Positions 25,015 to 33,570 of a DNA stretch of 64,000 nt are shown here, one piece after another; position 1 is the first letter of the stretch; every line of letters begins with the position of its first letter. The translations under genes and the position numbers were made by a program. The notes beneath the pieces were generated by a model. That model did not search any database. It was not told the DNA's origin and saw only the letters and a program-made list of their open reading frames with translations. This stretch comes from CADCVW01 sp964251385 (GTDB lineage Bacteria > Pseudomonadota > Alphaproteobacteria > Sphingomonadales > Sphingomonadaceae): assembly GCA_964251385.1 (NCBI GenBank), contig CAXUJK010000002.1:310001-374000 (forward strand), given 5' to 3'.

Positions 25015-25736
25015 CGCCCACGCCTTCGCAGAACGCGATCGTCGTGCGCGATGTCGTCAAGGAGTTCCCGGTCGGGAACAGCTCCATACGAATTCTGCAC
25101 GGCATCGACGTCGCCGTGCGGACGGGCGAGCTGACCTACCTGGTCGGCGAGTCGGGGTCGGGCAAGACGACGCTCATCTCGATCATCGCGGGCATATTGT
25201 TTCCGACGTCGGGCGGGGTGACCGTGTTCGGTACCAACATCTACGGGCTGACCGACAGCCAGCTCGTGCGCTTCCGGTTGAAGACGATCGGCTTCATCTT
25301 TCAGCAGTACAACCTGCTCCCGGCGCTGACCGCGGCGCAGAACGCGGCGGTGCCGCTGATCGCCGCCGGGGTCGATCGCGGCGAGGCGGTCGAGCGGGCG
25401 CGGGTGCTGCTCGACAAGCTCGGCATCGGGGATCAGGCGGACAAATTCCAGCGGCAGCTGTCGGGCGGGCAGCAGCAGCGCGTCGCGATCGCGCGCGCGC
25501 TGGTGCACGAGCCGAAGCTCGTCGTGTGCGACGAGCCGACCGCCGCGCTCGACGCGAAATCCGGGCGCAAGGTCATGGACCTGCTGCGCGAGGTCGCGTT
25601 GTCCGCACATCGCGCGGTCATCATCGTCACGCACGACAACCGCATCTTCGATCTGGCGGATCGCATCCTGTCCATGGAGGACGGGCGCATCGTCGCCGAC
25701 GGCACCACCTACGATCATCAGGAGCAGGCGGCATGA
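25011..25736 (+). CDS. ABC exporter ATP-binding protein, DevA/LolD-like
   Basis: This 241-residue ATPase has Walker A GESGSGKTT, the Q-loop region IFQQYNLLPALT, signature LSGGQQQRVAIARAL and Walker B VVCDEPTAALD. It powers the preceding permease. The start is GTG overlapping the permease stop. The sequence class is the MacB/LolD/DevA group, which drives envelope-spanning export rather than import. Confidence 0.9.
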   Translation: MTPTPSQNAIVVRDVVKEFPVGNSSIRILHGIDVAVRTGELTYLVGESGSGKTTLISIIAGILFPTSGGVTVFGTNIYGLTDSQLVRFRLKTIGFIFQQYNLLPALTAAQNAAVPLIAAGVDRGEAVERARVLLDKLGIGDQADKFQRQLSGGQQQRVAIARALVHEPKLVVCDEPTAALDAKSGRKVMDLLREVALSAHRAVIIVTHDNRIFDLADRILSMEDGRIVADGTTYDHQEQAA

Positions 25737-25773
25737 CTTCCTTGTTCGCCGGGGAACACGAGAGGCAGGCGAT

Positions 25774-26781
25774 ATGAGACGGCCATCTTTTACCCGCATC
25801 GGACTGCCCGTGCTCGCCACGATCGGCCTTGCCGCCGCCGGCGCGATGGTGTGGGCGGGGCAGCCGGACCGCGCGCGCACCGATCCGGTCGAGCTGCCGC
25901 CCGTCGCGCCGCCCGCGCAGGCGGCGCGCGGCACCGTGTCCGGGTCGGGCGTGGTCGAACCGTCGAGCGAGCTGATCGAGATCGGCGCGCAGGAAGGCGG
26001 GCTCGTCACCCGCGTCGCGGTGCAGGCTGGCGATCGCGTCAGCCGCGGGCAGTTGCTGATGACGATCGACGGCCGCGACGCGCAGGCTTCTGTTTCGGAG
26101 GCGAGCGCCGCCGTCGCTCTGGCGCGCGAACGCGTCAAGTCGGCGGCGGTCGACGTCGACGCGGCGCAGCGCCAGCTCGATCTGTACACATCGGTAGAGG
26201 ATCCGCGCGCCGTCGCCGAACAGCAGGTCATCGACCGCCGATCGCAACGCGACCAGGCGCGGGCGCGGCTCGCCGTGGCGCGGGCGGAGGTGTCGAGCGC
26301 GGAAGCGCGGCTTGGCACGGCACGGACGAGCGCGGGACTGCTCGAGGTGCGCGCGCCGCGGTCCGCGCAGGTGCTGCAGGTGCGCACGCGGGCGGGCCAG
26401 TATGCCACCGCCGGCGCGGGGGCGGCCGAGCCGTTGATGATCCTGGGCGAAACGCAGCCGCTGCACGTCCGCATCGACATCGACGAGTCGGAGATCGATC
26501 GCGCCGCGCTGGGCGAGACGGCCGCGATCTCCCCGCGCGGCAACACCCGGACGCGTACGTCCGCGAGGTACGTTCGAACCGAACCATTGATCGTGCCAAA
26601 GCGATCGCTGACCAACGCGAGCACCGAGCGCGTCGACGTGCGCGTGCTGCAGCTCGTATATGCGTTGCCGATCGATGCGTCCGGCTATTTCGTGGGTCAG
26701 CAGGTCGACGCCTACATCCCCGCCAAGCCGACGCCGCCCGCGTCCGCGCGGCCCGCGTCGACAAGGCCGGTGGCGCGATGA
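25774..26781 (+). CDS. Periplasmic adaptor (HlyD/DevB family)
   Basis: The 335-residue protein has an N-terminal membrane anchor (GLPVLATIGLAAAGAMVWAG), a lipoyl-like half with VVEPSSELIEIGAQEGGLV, an Ala/Arg-rich coiled hairpin from about 90 to 190, and a second half with VRAPRSAQVLQV. It links inner-membrane permease and outer-membrane channel. The C-terminal tail is rich in Pro and Ala. Its stop overlaps the start of the outer-membrane gene as ATGA. Confidence 0.9.
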   Translation: MRRPSFTRIGLPVLATIGLAAAGAMVWAGQPDRARTDPVELPPVAPPAQAARGTVSGSGVVEPSSELIEIGAQEGGLVTRVAVQAGDRVSRGQLLMTIDGRDAQASVSEASAAVALARERVKSAAVDVDAAQRQLDLYTSVEDPRAVAEQQVIDRRSQRDQARARLAVARAEVSSAEARLGTARTSAGLLEVRAPRSAQVLQVRTRAGQYATAGAGAAEPLMILGETQPLHVRIDIDESEIDRAALGETAAISPRGNTRTRTSARYVRTEPLIVPKRSLTNASTERVDVRVLQLVYALPIDASGYFVGQQVDAYIPAKPTPPASARPASTRPVAR

Positions 26782-28205
26782 AGCGGCGCGCATCCGCGGG
26801 CCTGATCGCGGTGCTGCTGTCGGGCTGCGCCACTCCGCGCCAGTCGCCGACCGTCCTTGCCCCGCTTCCCGCCGGCCTGACCGGCTTCACCGCCGGTCCG
26901 TTCGGCACGCCTCCCGGCGAATGGTGGCGCACCCGTTTGTCCGACCCGGCTCTCGCGCGGCTGATCGACGCCGCGCTCGCCAACGCGCCCGATCTCGCCG
27001 CGGCCGCCGCGCGCATCGAGAGCGCGCGCGCCACCGTGCGGGCGCGGAGCGCGGACCGGACGATCAACGTCGGTGCCTCCTCCGGACTGACCGCGTCGCG
27101 CGCGGCGGACGCGGAAGGGATCGGCAGCGGCAACCTGCCGCCGGGGATTTCCGTCGATCGCGACCGCGTGACGGGGCGCGTGGGCGTCGATGCGAGCTAC
27201 GACGTCGACCTCTTCGGACGGCTCGCCGCGGACCGGCGCGCGGCGCTGTCCAGGCTCGATGCCGCGACCGCCGACGCGGCGGCGGTGCGGCTCGCATTGG
27301 TGACCGACGTGGCGCGCAACTACGTCGCGGCGATCGCGGCCGACGCGCGGACGCGGGTCGCGCGCGAAAACATCGCCGCCGCGCGCCAGCTCGTGTCGAT
27401 CACCGACGTGCGGGTCCGCGCGGGGTTGGTCGCGGGGATCGACGCGACGCGGGGAGCCTCGCTCCTCGCCGAGACCGCCGCCGCGCTACCGCCGCTGCAG
27501 GGCGAGCGCGGGGTGCGAGTGGCGGCACTGACGACGCTGACGACGCTGTCTCCGGTCGAGATCGGCGCGATCGTCGCCGCCGCACCCGCGCAGCTGCCGC
27601 GCTTCGGCGTTCCGGCGGTGGGCGTGCCTTCGGACATCGTCGCGCGCCGCCCGGACATCGCGGCCGCGATCGGGCGCGTCGCCGCCGCCGACGCGGACAC
27701 CGCGGCCGCGCTCGCCGCGCGCTACCCGAGCCTGACGATCACGGGTGCGATCGGGCTCGTCGCGACCGGGATCGGCGGGTTCTTCAGCGGCAACGCGCTC
27801 AGCCTCGCGGGCGGGCCCGGCCTCGCCGGGCCGCTGTTCGACGGCGGACGCAACCGGGCGCTCGTCGAAGGCGCGCGCGCCCGCACGGCGGAGGCGGTCG
27901 CGGCCTACCGGGGCACGGTGCTGGACGCGTTCGGCGAGGTCGAGACCAACCTCGCGCTCGCCGACGCCCGCGCGCGGCAGCGGACCGCGCTCGAAGCGCA
28001 GGTCGCGGCGGACGCGGATACCGCGTCGATCGCGCGCATCCAGTACCGGCGAGGCCTGACCGACTTCCTGGGCGTGCTGATCGCGCAACAAGCCTTGTTC
28101 CGCAGCCGGGACGCGGCGATCGCCGCGGCCGCGGCGGCGGCGGACGCGGAGCTGTCCTTGTTTCGCGCGATCGGCGGCGACCTGCCCCCCGTTGCCGTGA
28201 ACTGA
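26778..28205 (+). CDS. Outer-membrane efflux lipoprotein, NodT/OprM family
   Basis: The 475-residue protein begins with a lipoprotein signal (LIAVLLSGC, acylated Cys) and carries two outer-membrane efflux repeats with long Ala-rich helices. Typical segments are GEWWRTRLSDPALARLIDAA, SYDVDLFGRL and the later AGPLFDGGRNRA. It would be the TolC-like exit duct of the export system. Together with the three preceding genes it makes a complete tripartite ABC pump under the TetR regulator. The cargo is unknown; DevBCA-type pumps export glycolipids, peptides or toxic compounds. Confidence 0.9.
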   Translation: MKRRASAGLIAVLLSGCATPRQSPTVLAPLPAGLTGFTAGPFGTPPGEWWRTRLSDPALARLIDAALANAPDLAAAAARIESARATVRARSADRTINVGASSGLTASRAADAEGIGSGNLPPGISVDRDRVTGRVGVDASYDVDLFGRLAADRRAALSRLDAATADAAAVRLALVTDVARNYVAAIAADARTRVARENIAAARQLVSITDVRVRAGLVAGIDATRGASLLAETAAALPPLQGERGVRVAALTTLTTLSPVEIGAIVAAAPAQLPRFGVPAVGVPSDIVARRPDIAAAIGRVAAADADTAAALAARYPSLTITGAIGLVATGIGGFFSGNALSLAGGPGLAGPLFDGGRNRALVEGARARTAEAVAAYRGTVLDAFGEVETNLALADARARQRTALEAQVAADADTASIARIQYRRGLTDFLGVLIAQQALFRSRDAAIAAAAAAADAELSLFRAIGGDLPPVAVN

Positions 28206-28244
28206 GCGCGACGCTACGCCCACCGTGCAAGGGAGGCACGGTCT

Positions 28245-28697
28245 TTGGCGGGTTTATGGTTCGACGAGTTCGCCGTCGGCGCGCGCTTCGTCCACGAAGT
28301 GCGGCGCACGGTGACCGACATGGACAATACATTGTTCTCCGCGCTGACCTACAACCCGGCCGCGATCCACATCGACCACCACTACAGCGCGTCGACCGAG
28401 TACGGACGGCCGCTGATGAACTCGATCTTCACGCTGGGCCTCGTGATCGGCTTGTCCGTGCAGGACACGACGTTCGGAACCACCGTCGCCAATCTCGGCA
28501 TGACGGACACGATCTTTCCCAAGCCCGTGTTCGCGGGCGACACGATCCGCGCGGAGACCGAGGTCAAGGCGGTGCGGCCGAGCGGTTCGCGCCCCGGCCA
28601 GGGTATCGTGACGTTCGAGCATGTCGGGCTGAACCAGCGCGACGAGATCGTGCTGCGCACGACGCGCGCCGCGTTGATGATGGCCAAACCCGCATGA
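28245..28697 (+). CDS. MaoC-family dehydratase
   Basis: This 150-residue hot-dog-fold protein reads LWFDEFAVGARFVHEVRRTV and continues with TYNPAAIHIDHHYS, the substrate and hydratase region of MaoC proteins. It probably hydrates or dehydrates a CoA thioester such as mesaconyl-CoA. The start is TTG with GGGAGG about nine bases upstream. Its stop overlaps the CitE-like gene as ATGA, so the two enzymes are made together. Confidence 0.87.
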   Translation: MAGLWFDEFAVGARFVHEVRRTVTDMDNTLFSALTYNPAAIHIDHHYSASTEYGRPLMNSIFTLGLVIGLSVQDTTFGTTVANLGMTDTIFPKPVFAGDTIRAETEVKAVRPSGSRPGQGIVTFEHVGLNQRDEIVLRTTRAALMMAKPA

Positions 28698-29554
28698 GAC
28701 TCCGCTCGATGCTGTTCGTGCCGGGCGATAGCGCCCGCAAATTCGCGCGTGGGGCGGCGAGCGGGGCGGATGCGCTGATCCTCGACTTGGAGGATGCGGT
28801 CGCGCCGTCGATGAAGGATGCGGCGCGGCACCAAGTCGCGGAACTGCTTGGCGGTGAAGACGAGCGGCCGTTCGCCTTCTTCGTGCGCGTCAACCCGTTC
28901 GACACGGGACTGACGCTCGCCGACCTCGTCGCGGTCGTGCGGCCGGGCCTGCACGGGATCGTGCTGCCCAAGGCGGACGGCGCGCACGATCTGGCCAAGC
29001 TCGGTTTTTATCTCGACGCGCTCGAAGCGGCACAGGGCATGGACGTCGGCGCGACGCGCGTCGTCGTGGTCGCCACCGAAACACCCGCGGCGATGTTCGA
29101 TCTTGCGTCCTATGCGCCCGCGCACCCGCGGCTCGCCGGCCTGACCTGGGGTGCGGAGGACCTGGCGGCGGCCGTCGGCGCGACCGCCAACAAGGACGCG
29201 GACGGGTCGTGGACCGATCCGTACCGCCTGGCACGGGTGCGCGCGCTGTTCGCGGCGGCCGCGGCGGGCGTCGCGCCCATCGACACGCTGTACGCCGATT
29301 ACCGCGACGGCGAAGGTCTCGCCGCCGACTGCCGCATCGCGCGCCGCGACGGGTTTACCGGAAGGCTCGCGATCCATCCGGACCAGGTCGACATCATCAA
29401 CCGCGGCTTCGCGCCCTCGGACGCGGAGGTGGCGCACGCGCAGGCCGTTGTCGCCGCGTTCGCGGCGCAACCGGACGCGGGAACGGTCGGCATCGACGGC
29501 AAGATGTACGACTTGCCCCACCTGAAAGCCGCGCGGCGAACGCTGGCGTCGTAA
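28694..29554 (+). CDS. HpcH/HpaI aldolase, CitE-like CoA lyase
   Basis: The 286-residue TIM-barrel protein starts MRLRSMLFVPGDSARKFARG, as in CitE and malyl-CoA lyases, with DALILDLEDAVAP, RVNPF, VLPKAD, ATETPAA and LTWGAEDL as Mg2+ and substrate motifs. It would cleave or form malyl-CoA or citramalyl-CoA type esters. Paired with a MaoC dehydratase it fits a mesaconyl/citramalyl-CoA step, possibly itaconate or C5 acid breakdown. The CoA transferase needed for a full route is not in the window. Confidence 0.87.
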   Translation: MRLRSMLFVPGDSARKFARGAASGADALILDLEDAVAPSMKDAARHQVAELLGGEDERPFAFFVRVNPFDTGLTLADLVAVVRPGLHGIVLPKADGAHDLAKLGFYLDALEAAQGMDVGATRVVVVATETPAAMFDLASYAPAHPRLAGLTWGAEDLAAAVGATANKDADGSWTDPYRLARVRALFAAAAAGVAPIDTLYADYRDGEGLAADCRIARRDGFTGRLAIHPDQVDIINRGFAPSDAEVAHAQAVVAAFAAQPDAGTVGIDGKMYDLPHLKAARRTLAS

Positions 29555-29581
29555 ATCGTCCGGGACCGTACCAACCGCGTT

Positions 29582-29606
29582 GGAACCCCGGCCCGTCCCG
29601 AACGAT
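29582..29606 (+). promoter_or_regulatory. Candidate EcfG-type stress promoter
   Basis: GGAAC is followed after 16 bases by CGAT, and the start of the SRPBCC gene lies about 34 bases further on. The -10 box is a weaker match than the CGTT consensus. Confidence 0.35.
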
Positions 29607-29639
29607 GATCCTGCACAGGACTTTTTACCGGAGACGGGC

Positions 29640-30347
29640 ATGACCAAGGACAAGAACAGCGCGCGCAAGCCGGCGTACGGCAAGCCCACGCGCGGCAAGC
29701 CGACGATGGACGATGTGGGTCCCGCGCTGATCGGCGCGGCCGCGATCGCCGCCGCCGCGGGCGCGGCATACGTCGTCGGCAACAAGATGCGCGCGCCGAA
29801 GAACAAGAAGATGGCGAGCGACGCGCCCGCGTCCGCGCGGCGCGGCGGGGATGCGCCGATCGGCCATACGGTGACGATCAACAAGCCGCGTCAGGAGCTT
29901 TACGATTTCTGGCGCGATTTCAAGAACCAGACCCGGTTCGCGGACAATATCGACAGCGTCGACGTGCTCGACGACACGCGCATCCGCTTCGTGATGAAGG
30001 CACCCGCGGGGACCAAGGTGACGCTCGTCAACCGGGTCGTCGACGACGTTCCCGGCAAGCGCATTTCGTGGATGTCCGAACCGGAGTCCGACGTCGTCAA
30101 CAGCGGCAGCGTCGAGTTCGGCGATGCCGCCCCCGGACGGGGATCCACCGTGCGCGTGTCGATCGTCTACGATCCGCCGGGCGGCAAGCTCGGAAAACTG
30201 ATCGCCAAGGTGCTGCAGCGCGAGCCCAACGTCCAGGCGCGCCGCGACCTCCGCCGGTTCAAGCAGTTGATGGAAACGGGCGAAGTGACGTCGTCGGCCA
30301 GCCCGTCCGGCCGCAAGTCCGAATCCCCCACCGTTCAAGCTTTGTAG
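29640..30347 (+). CDS. SRPBCC-fold membrane-anchored protein (cyclase/dehydrase type)
   Basis: The 235-residue protein has a basic N-terminus, one hydrophobic helix near 27-48 (GPALIGAAAIAAAAGAAYVV), and a SRPBCC lipid-binding-type domain starting GHTVTINKPRQELYDFWRDF. The tail is Ser-rich. Such proteins bind hydrophobic ligands; they are frequent in general-stress regulons, which agrees with the upstream GGAAC site. The ATG preceded by CCGGAGACGGG was preferred over an upstream TTG. It is followed by a zinc dehydrogenase gene within about 15 bases, so they form an operon. Confidence 0.83.
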   Translation: MTKDKNSARKPAYGKPTRGKPTMDDVGPALIGAAAIAAAAGAAYVVGNKMRAPKNKKMASDAPASARRGGDAPIGHTVTINKPRQELYDFWRDFKNQTRFADNIDSVDVLDDTRIRFVMKAPAGTKVTLVNRVVDDVPGKRISWMSEPESDVVNSGSVEFGDAAPGRGSTVRVSIVYDPPGGKLGKLIAKVLQREPNVQARRDLRRFKQLMETGEVTSSASPSGRKSESPTVQAL

Positions 30348-30360
30348 GAGTTTTTCGAAA

Positions 30361-31548
30361 ATGCGCGCACTCACCTGGCAGGGCCGCCACAAGGTCCAGG
30401 TCGACACCGTTCCCGATCCCGAGATCGTCAACCCGCGCGACGCGATCATCAAGATCACGTCGACCGCGATCTGCGGGTCCGACCTGCATCTGTACGACGG
30501 CTACATTCCGACGATGCGACCCGGCGATATTCTCGGCCACGAGAACATGGGCGAGGTCGTCGAGGTCGGCGCGAAATCGACGCTGAAGAAGGGCCAGCGC
30601 GTCGTCGTGCCGTTCACGATAGCGTGCGGCAGCTGCTTCTTCTGCGCCAAGACGCAGTTTTCGGCGTGCGACAACGCCAACCCCGCGACGACGTCCGATA
30701 TGTCGGACACGTTGTACGGTCATCCCATGGGTGCCGCGTTCGGATTCTCGCATTTGACCGGCGGCTATGCGGGCGGGCAAGCCGAGTATCTGCGCATTCC
30801 GTACTCCGATGTCGGCCCGATCGTCATTCCCGACGGCATGGCGGACGACGAAGTCCTGTTCCTGTCGGACATCCTGCCGACCGGTTGGATGGCGGCGGAG
30901 AATGCGGACATCGAGGAAGGGGATACGGTCGCGATCTGGGGCGCGGGGCCGGTCGGCCTGTTCGCGCTGCAATCCGCGTTCGTGCTGGGCGCGCATCGGG
31001 TGATCGTGATCGACCATTATCCGCACCGGCTCGAACTCGCCAAGCAGAAGGGGGCTGAGATCCTCAACTACAACGAAGTGGACGTACGCGACGCGTTGCA
31101 GGAGATGACGGGCGGGATAGGCCCGGACGCGTGCATCGACTGCGTCGGCATGGAGGCGCACGGCCTCGGCATCGACAACCTCGTCGATACGGTAAAGGCG
31201 CACACCTTCCTCGGCACCGACCGCCCGGCGGCGCTGCGCCAGGCGCTGCTGGCCGCGCGCAAGGGCGGGCGCGTGTCCGTACCGGGCGTGTACGGGGGCA
31301 TGATGGACAAGTTCCCGATCGGCGCTTTCATGCAAAAGGGTCTGACGATGAAGACGGGCCAGACGCACGTGCAGCGCTACACCCAGCCGCTTCTCGAGCT
31401 GATCCAGGAAGGCAAGATCGACACGACCTATCTGATCTCGCACCGCGCCAGCCTCGAGGACGGGCCTGAGATGTACAAGCACTGGCACAGCGAACAGGAC
31501 GCTTACACCAAGATCGTCCTCAAGCCGGACATGGCGAAGGCGGCGTAG
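30361..31548 (+). CDS. Zinc-dependent alcohol dehydrogenase (formaldehyde-dehydrogenase-like)
   Basis: This 395-residue enzyme has catalytic zinc residues in STAICGSDLH and GHENMGEV, a full structural zinc set in ACGSCFFCAKTQFSAC, and the cofactor motif WGAGPVGLFA. It lies close to glutathione-independent formaldehyde dehydrogenases, which have a long insert (here about residues 120-150) and oxidise formaldehyde or similar aldehydes with NAD. The acceptor is inferred. It sits in the same operon as the SRPBCC protein and ends a few bases from the convergent DUF1223 gene. Confidence 0.9.
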   Translation: MRALTWQGRHKVQVDTVPDPEIVNPRDAIIKITSTAICGSDLHLYDGYIPTMRPGDILGHENMGEVVEVGAKSTLKKGQRVVVPFTIACGSCFFCAKTQFSACDNANPATTSDMSDTLYGHPMGAAFGFSHLTGGYAGGQAEYLRIPYSDVGPIVIPDGMADDEVLFLSDILPTGWMAAENADIEEGDTVAIWGAGPVGLFALQSAFVLGAHRVIVIDHYPHRLELAKQKGAEILNYNEVDVRDALQEMTGGIGPDACIDCVGMEAHGLGIDNLVDTVKAHTFLGTDRPAALRQALLAARKGGRVSVPGVYGGMMDKFPIGAFMQKGLTMKTGQTHVQRYTQPLLELIQEGKIDTTYLISHRASLEDGPEMYKHWHSEQDAYTKIVLKPDMAKAA

Positions 31549-31554
31549 GGCGGT

Positions 31555-32256
31555 CTAAAGCTTGCGGGCGGCGATGATCGGGCCGCCCGTGCCCTGCTGG
31601 ATCATGATCGCGCTGCGTTCGCCGGCGCTCTTGTAGGCGGGCTGGTCGAACGTCTTTGCCGTCCCGTTCCACGTCCCCAGGGCGCGCAGGCCGGTCACGA
31701 CGTTGCGGTGGGGCAGGATGCGGCCACCGTTTTCGCCGCGCCCGATCTTCACGTTGCGCGTACTGGGGTCGTAGCGGACGAGCCACACGGTCGCGGGTTT
31801 GGCCGCCTTGCCCGCGGCGATGCTGATGCGGCTGCCGTCGACGGCGATCGCCGGGCCCGGCGGAGTCTTGCCGCCTTCGATGCGGATCGACTCGGCCAAC
31901 CGTCGGCCGTTGCTGCCCGTGATTACGCCGACCCCGTCGACGATGAACTGCGGCGTCGCGACGTTCCCGCGGCCGCCCGACTTGGCGTACTCCCACTGGC
32001 GCGCGGTGAAAGCGGGGTCGGCGAAACTGTCCTTCCAGCCGAGCTGGTCCCAATAGGTGACGCCGAAGTTGAGCGGCAGCAGGTCGGACCGGTCGGCGAG
32101 CCCGTTGAGGATGGCGTTGGCCGGCGGGCAGGACGAACAACCCTGGCTCTGGAACAGTTCGACGACGGTGACCTTGCCGGGTGCGGCGGCGACGGCGGCT
32201 CCGGCGAGGAGGGCGGTCGCCGCGCTTAGTCCGGCGAAGATGGAACGGATGGTCAT
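31555..32256 (-). CDS. DUF1223 thioredoxin-like exported protein
   Basis: The 233-residue protein has a signal peptide (SIFAGLSAATALLAGAAVAA) and then VVELFQSQGCSSCPPANAIL, a thioredoxin-like fold with a CSSC pair. The rest has many short beta stretches and ends in an IIAARKL tail. DUF1223 proteins are secreted and suspected to work in periplasmic thiol chemistry. It lies about 50 bases after nrsF on the same strand and could be co-transcribed with sigF-nrsF. That would place it under SigF, which is known to answer oxidative and metal stress in Caulobacter. Confidence 0.85.
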   Translation of the reverse strand: MTIRSIFAGLSAATALLAGAAVAAAPGKVTVVELFQSQGCSSCPPANAILNGLADRSDLLPLNFGVTYWDQLGWKDSFADPAFTARQWEYAKSGGRGNVATPQFIVDGVGVITGSNGRRLAESIRIEGGKTPPGPAIAVDGSRISIAAGKAAKPATVWLVRYDPSTRNVKIGRGENGGRILPHRNVVTGLRALGTWNGTAKTFDQPAYKSAGERSAIMIQQGTGGPIIAARKL

Positions 32257-32307
32257 GCGGCTGCTCCGGTGAAGTCTGCCACCTTGTTCGCAATGCCCCG
32301 CCCGAAG

Positions 32308-32940
32308 TTACGCCGGGTTCAGCGCGCGGCGGTTGAACGCGGCGACGGTGGCCGTCACGATGGCGATCGCGACGATATGGACGCCGAGGTCGATAACCGT
32401 GACGTCGAAGCTGTGGAAGAACGTCAGCAGGAACGTCGACAGCGCCGCCGTTCCCAACCCCGCGAGCAGCGCGACGCGCAACGGATCGAGGGGCCGCGCG
32501 CGCGACAAAAGCCAGGCCAGCGGTGCCGCCAGGACGAGGCTCGTTCCCGTGATGAACAGCAGGCAATGCCAGCTGTCGCCCATGCGCCATTCCATGCCGA
32601 TGGTCGGCGCGCAGCCCACGCCACTGAGCGCGAGCCAAGCGGCAAGGAACGGCAGCGGGGCCGCGCTCCACCAGTTCGACCGCCCCGGCACGGACGCGAA
32701 GAAGGCGGCGGTGACGGCGAGCAGCCCGGTCGCGAGCACCGCCGCCATTTCGAGCACCATCCAGATTTCGCGCGCCGCGTAGCGCGACAGGAAGACGCGC
32801 ACGTCGGACAACGCGATCGCGACGAGGCCGGCGACCCCGATCGCGCCAAGCGTGACGAGCGCGCGCCGCATCGGCGAGGCCAGCGGCGCGACGGGTCGCG
32901 CGTCCGCGGCAAGCCGCGCGATCAGGTCATCCGTCCGCAC
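32308..32940 (-). CDS. nrsF: NrsF-family membrane anti-sigma factor
   Basis: This 210-residue protein has six likely membrane helices and matches DUF1109/NrsF. Two cysteines in the loop region (GVGCAPTIG and SWHCLLF) are at the places that in Caulobacter NrsF sense oxidants and metals. It holds SigF inactive until stress. The start is GTG, six bases after the sigF stop. The gene order sigF then nrsF is that of known SigF loci. Confidence 0.85.
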   Translation of the reverse strand: MRTDDLIARLAADARPVAPLASPMRRALVTLGAIGVAGLVAIALSDVRVFLSRYAAREIWMVLEMAAVLATGLLAVTAAFFASVPGRSNWWSAAPLPFLAAWLALSGVGCAPTIGMEWRMGDSWHCLLFITGTSLVLAAPLAWLLSRARPLDPLRVALLAGLGTAALSTFLLTFFHSFDVTVIDLGVHIVAIAIVTATVAAFNRRALNPA

Positions 32941-32946
32941 CCGCCG

Positions 32947-33513
32947 TCAGTCGTGCTGCGCCGGCAGATTGGCCCGCATCTTCTTGATCGCGCGGTGGAC
33001 GTTGACCTTGAGAGAGGCGATCGACTGACCCGACACGAGCGAGGCCTCGGCGAGCGACAATTCCTTGATCTTGACCAACTCGATCGCTTCCTTCTGGCCC
33101 GCGGACAACCCGCTCGTGAGCGCGGCGAGCGTGCGGCCCGCGTCGCGCATGTCACCGTCGTTCGCTTGAGGGCTAACAAAAGTTTCATACGCCAAGTCGT
33201 TATGCACTTCCTGCGCGCTCACCCGCCCGCGTCTGCGGGCCGCGTCGATCGCGCGCCGCGTGACGATGGAGGCGAGCCAGGGCTTGACGGGGCGGCCGGG
33301 CTCGTAGGTGTGCCGAACGCGGTGCAGCGTCAGCAGCGCGTCCTGCACGACGTCCTCCGCCATCTCCGGGTCCCAGCAGCGCCGCCGCGCCACCGCGCGC
33401 ACGAACGGCAGGATGTCGGTCAGCAGGCGCCCGTACGCGGCCGCGTCGCCACGTTGCGCGGCGGCAAGCGCATCGCTCCAGCCCGCGGATGCTCCGTCTT
33501 CGCCGCTCGCCAG
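32947..33513 (-). CDS. sigF: ECF sigma factor SigF, probably with a CTG start
   Basis: The frame shows sigma region 2 (AYGRLLTDILPFVRAVARRR, then CWDPEMAEDVVQDALLTLH) and region 4 (SAGQKEAIELVKIKELSLAE). It directs polymerase to stress promoters. A GTG at 33402 would cut region 2 in half. Coding sequence typical of the family clearly extends upstream of it, back to about 33513, but no ATG, GTG or TTG is in that stretch. A CTG at 33511-33513 has a perfect GGGGAGG ribosome site five bases upstream and would give 188 residues. The other option is a missing base after an ATG near 33549. I list the CTG version. Confidence 0.72.
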   Translation of the reverse strand: MASGEDGASAGWSDALAAAQRGDAAAYGRLLTDILPFVRAVARRRCWDPEMAEDVVQDALLTLHRVRHTYEPGRPVKPWLASIVTRRAIDAARRRGRVSAQEVHNDLAYETFVSPQANDGDMRDAGRTLAALTSGLSAGQKEAIELVKIKELSLAEASLVSGQSIASLKVNVHRAIKKMRANLPAQHD

Positions 33514-33570
33514 ATCAGCCTCCCCAAAGGCCGATGTAGCGGCATCTCCGCGGTTCCCAAACCAGTTTAG

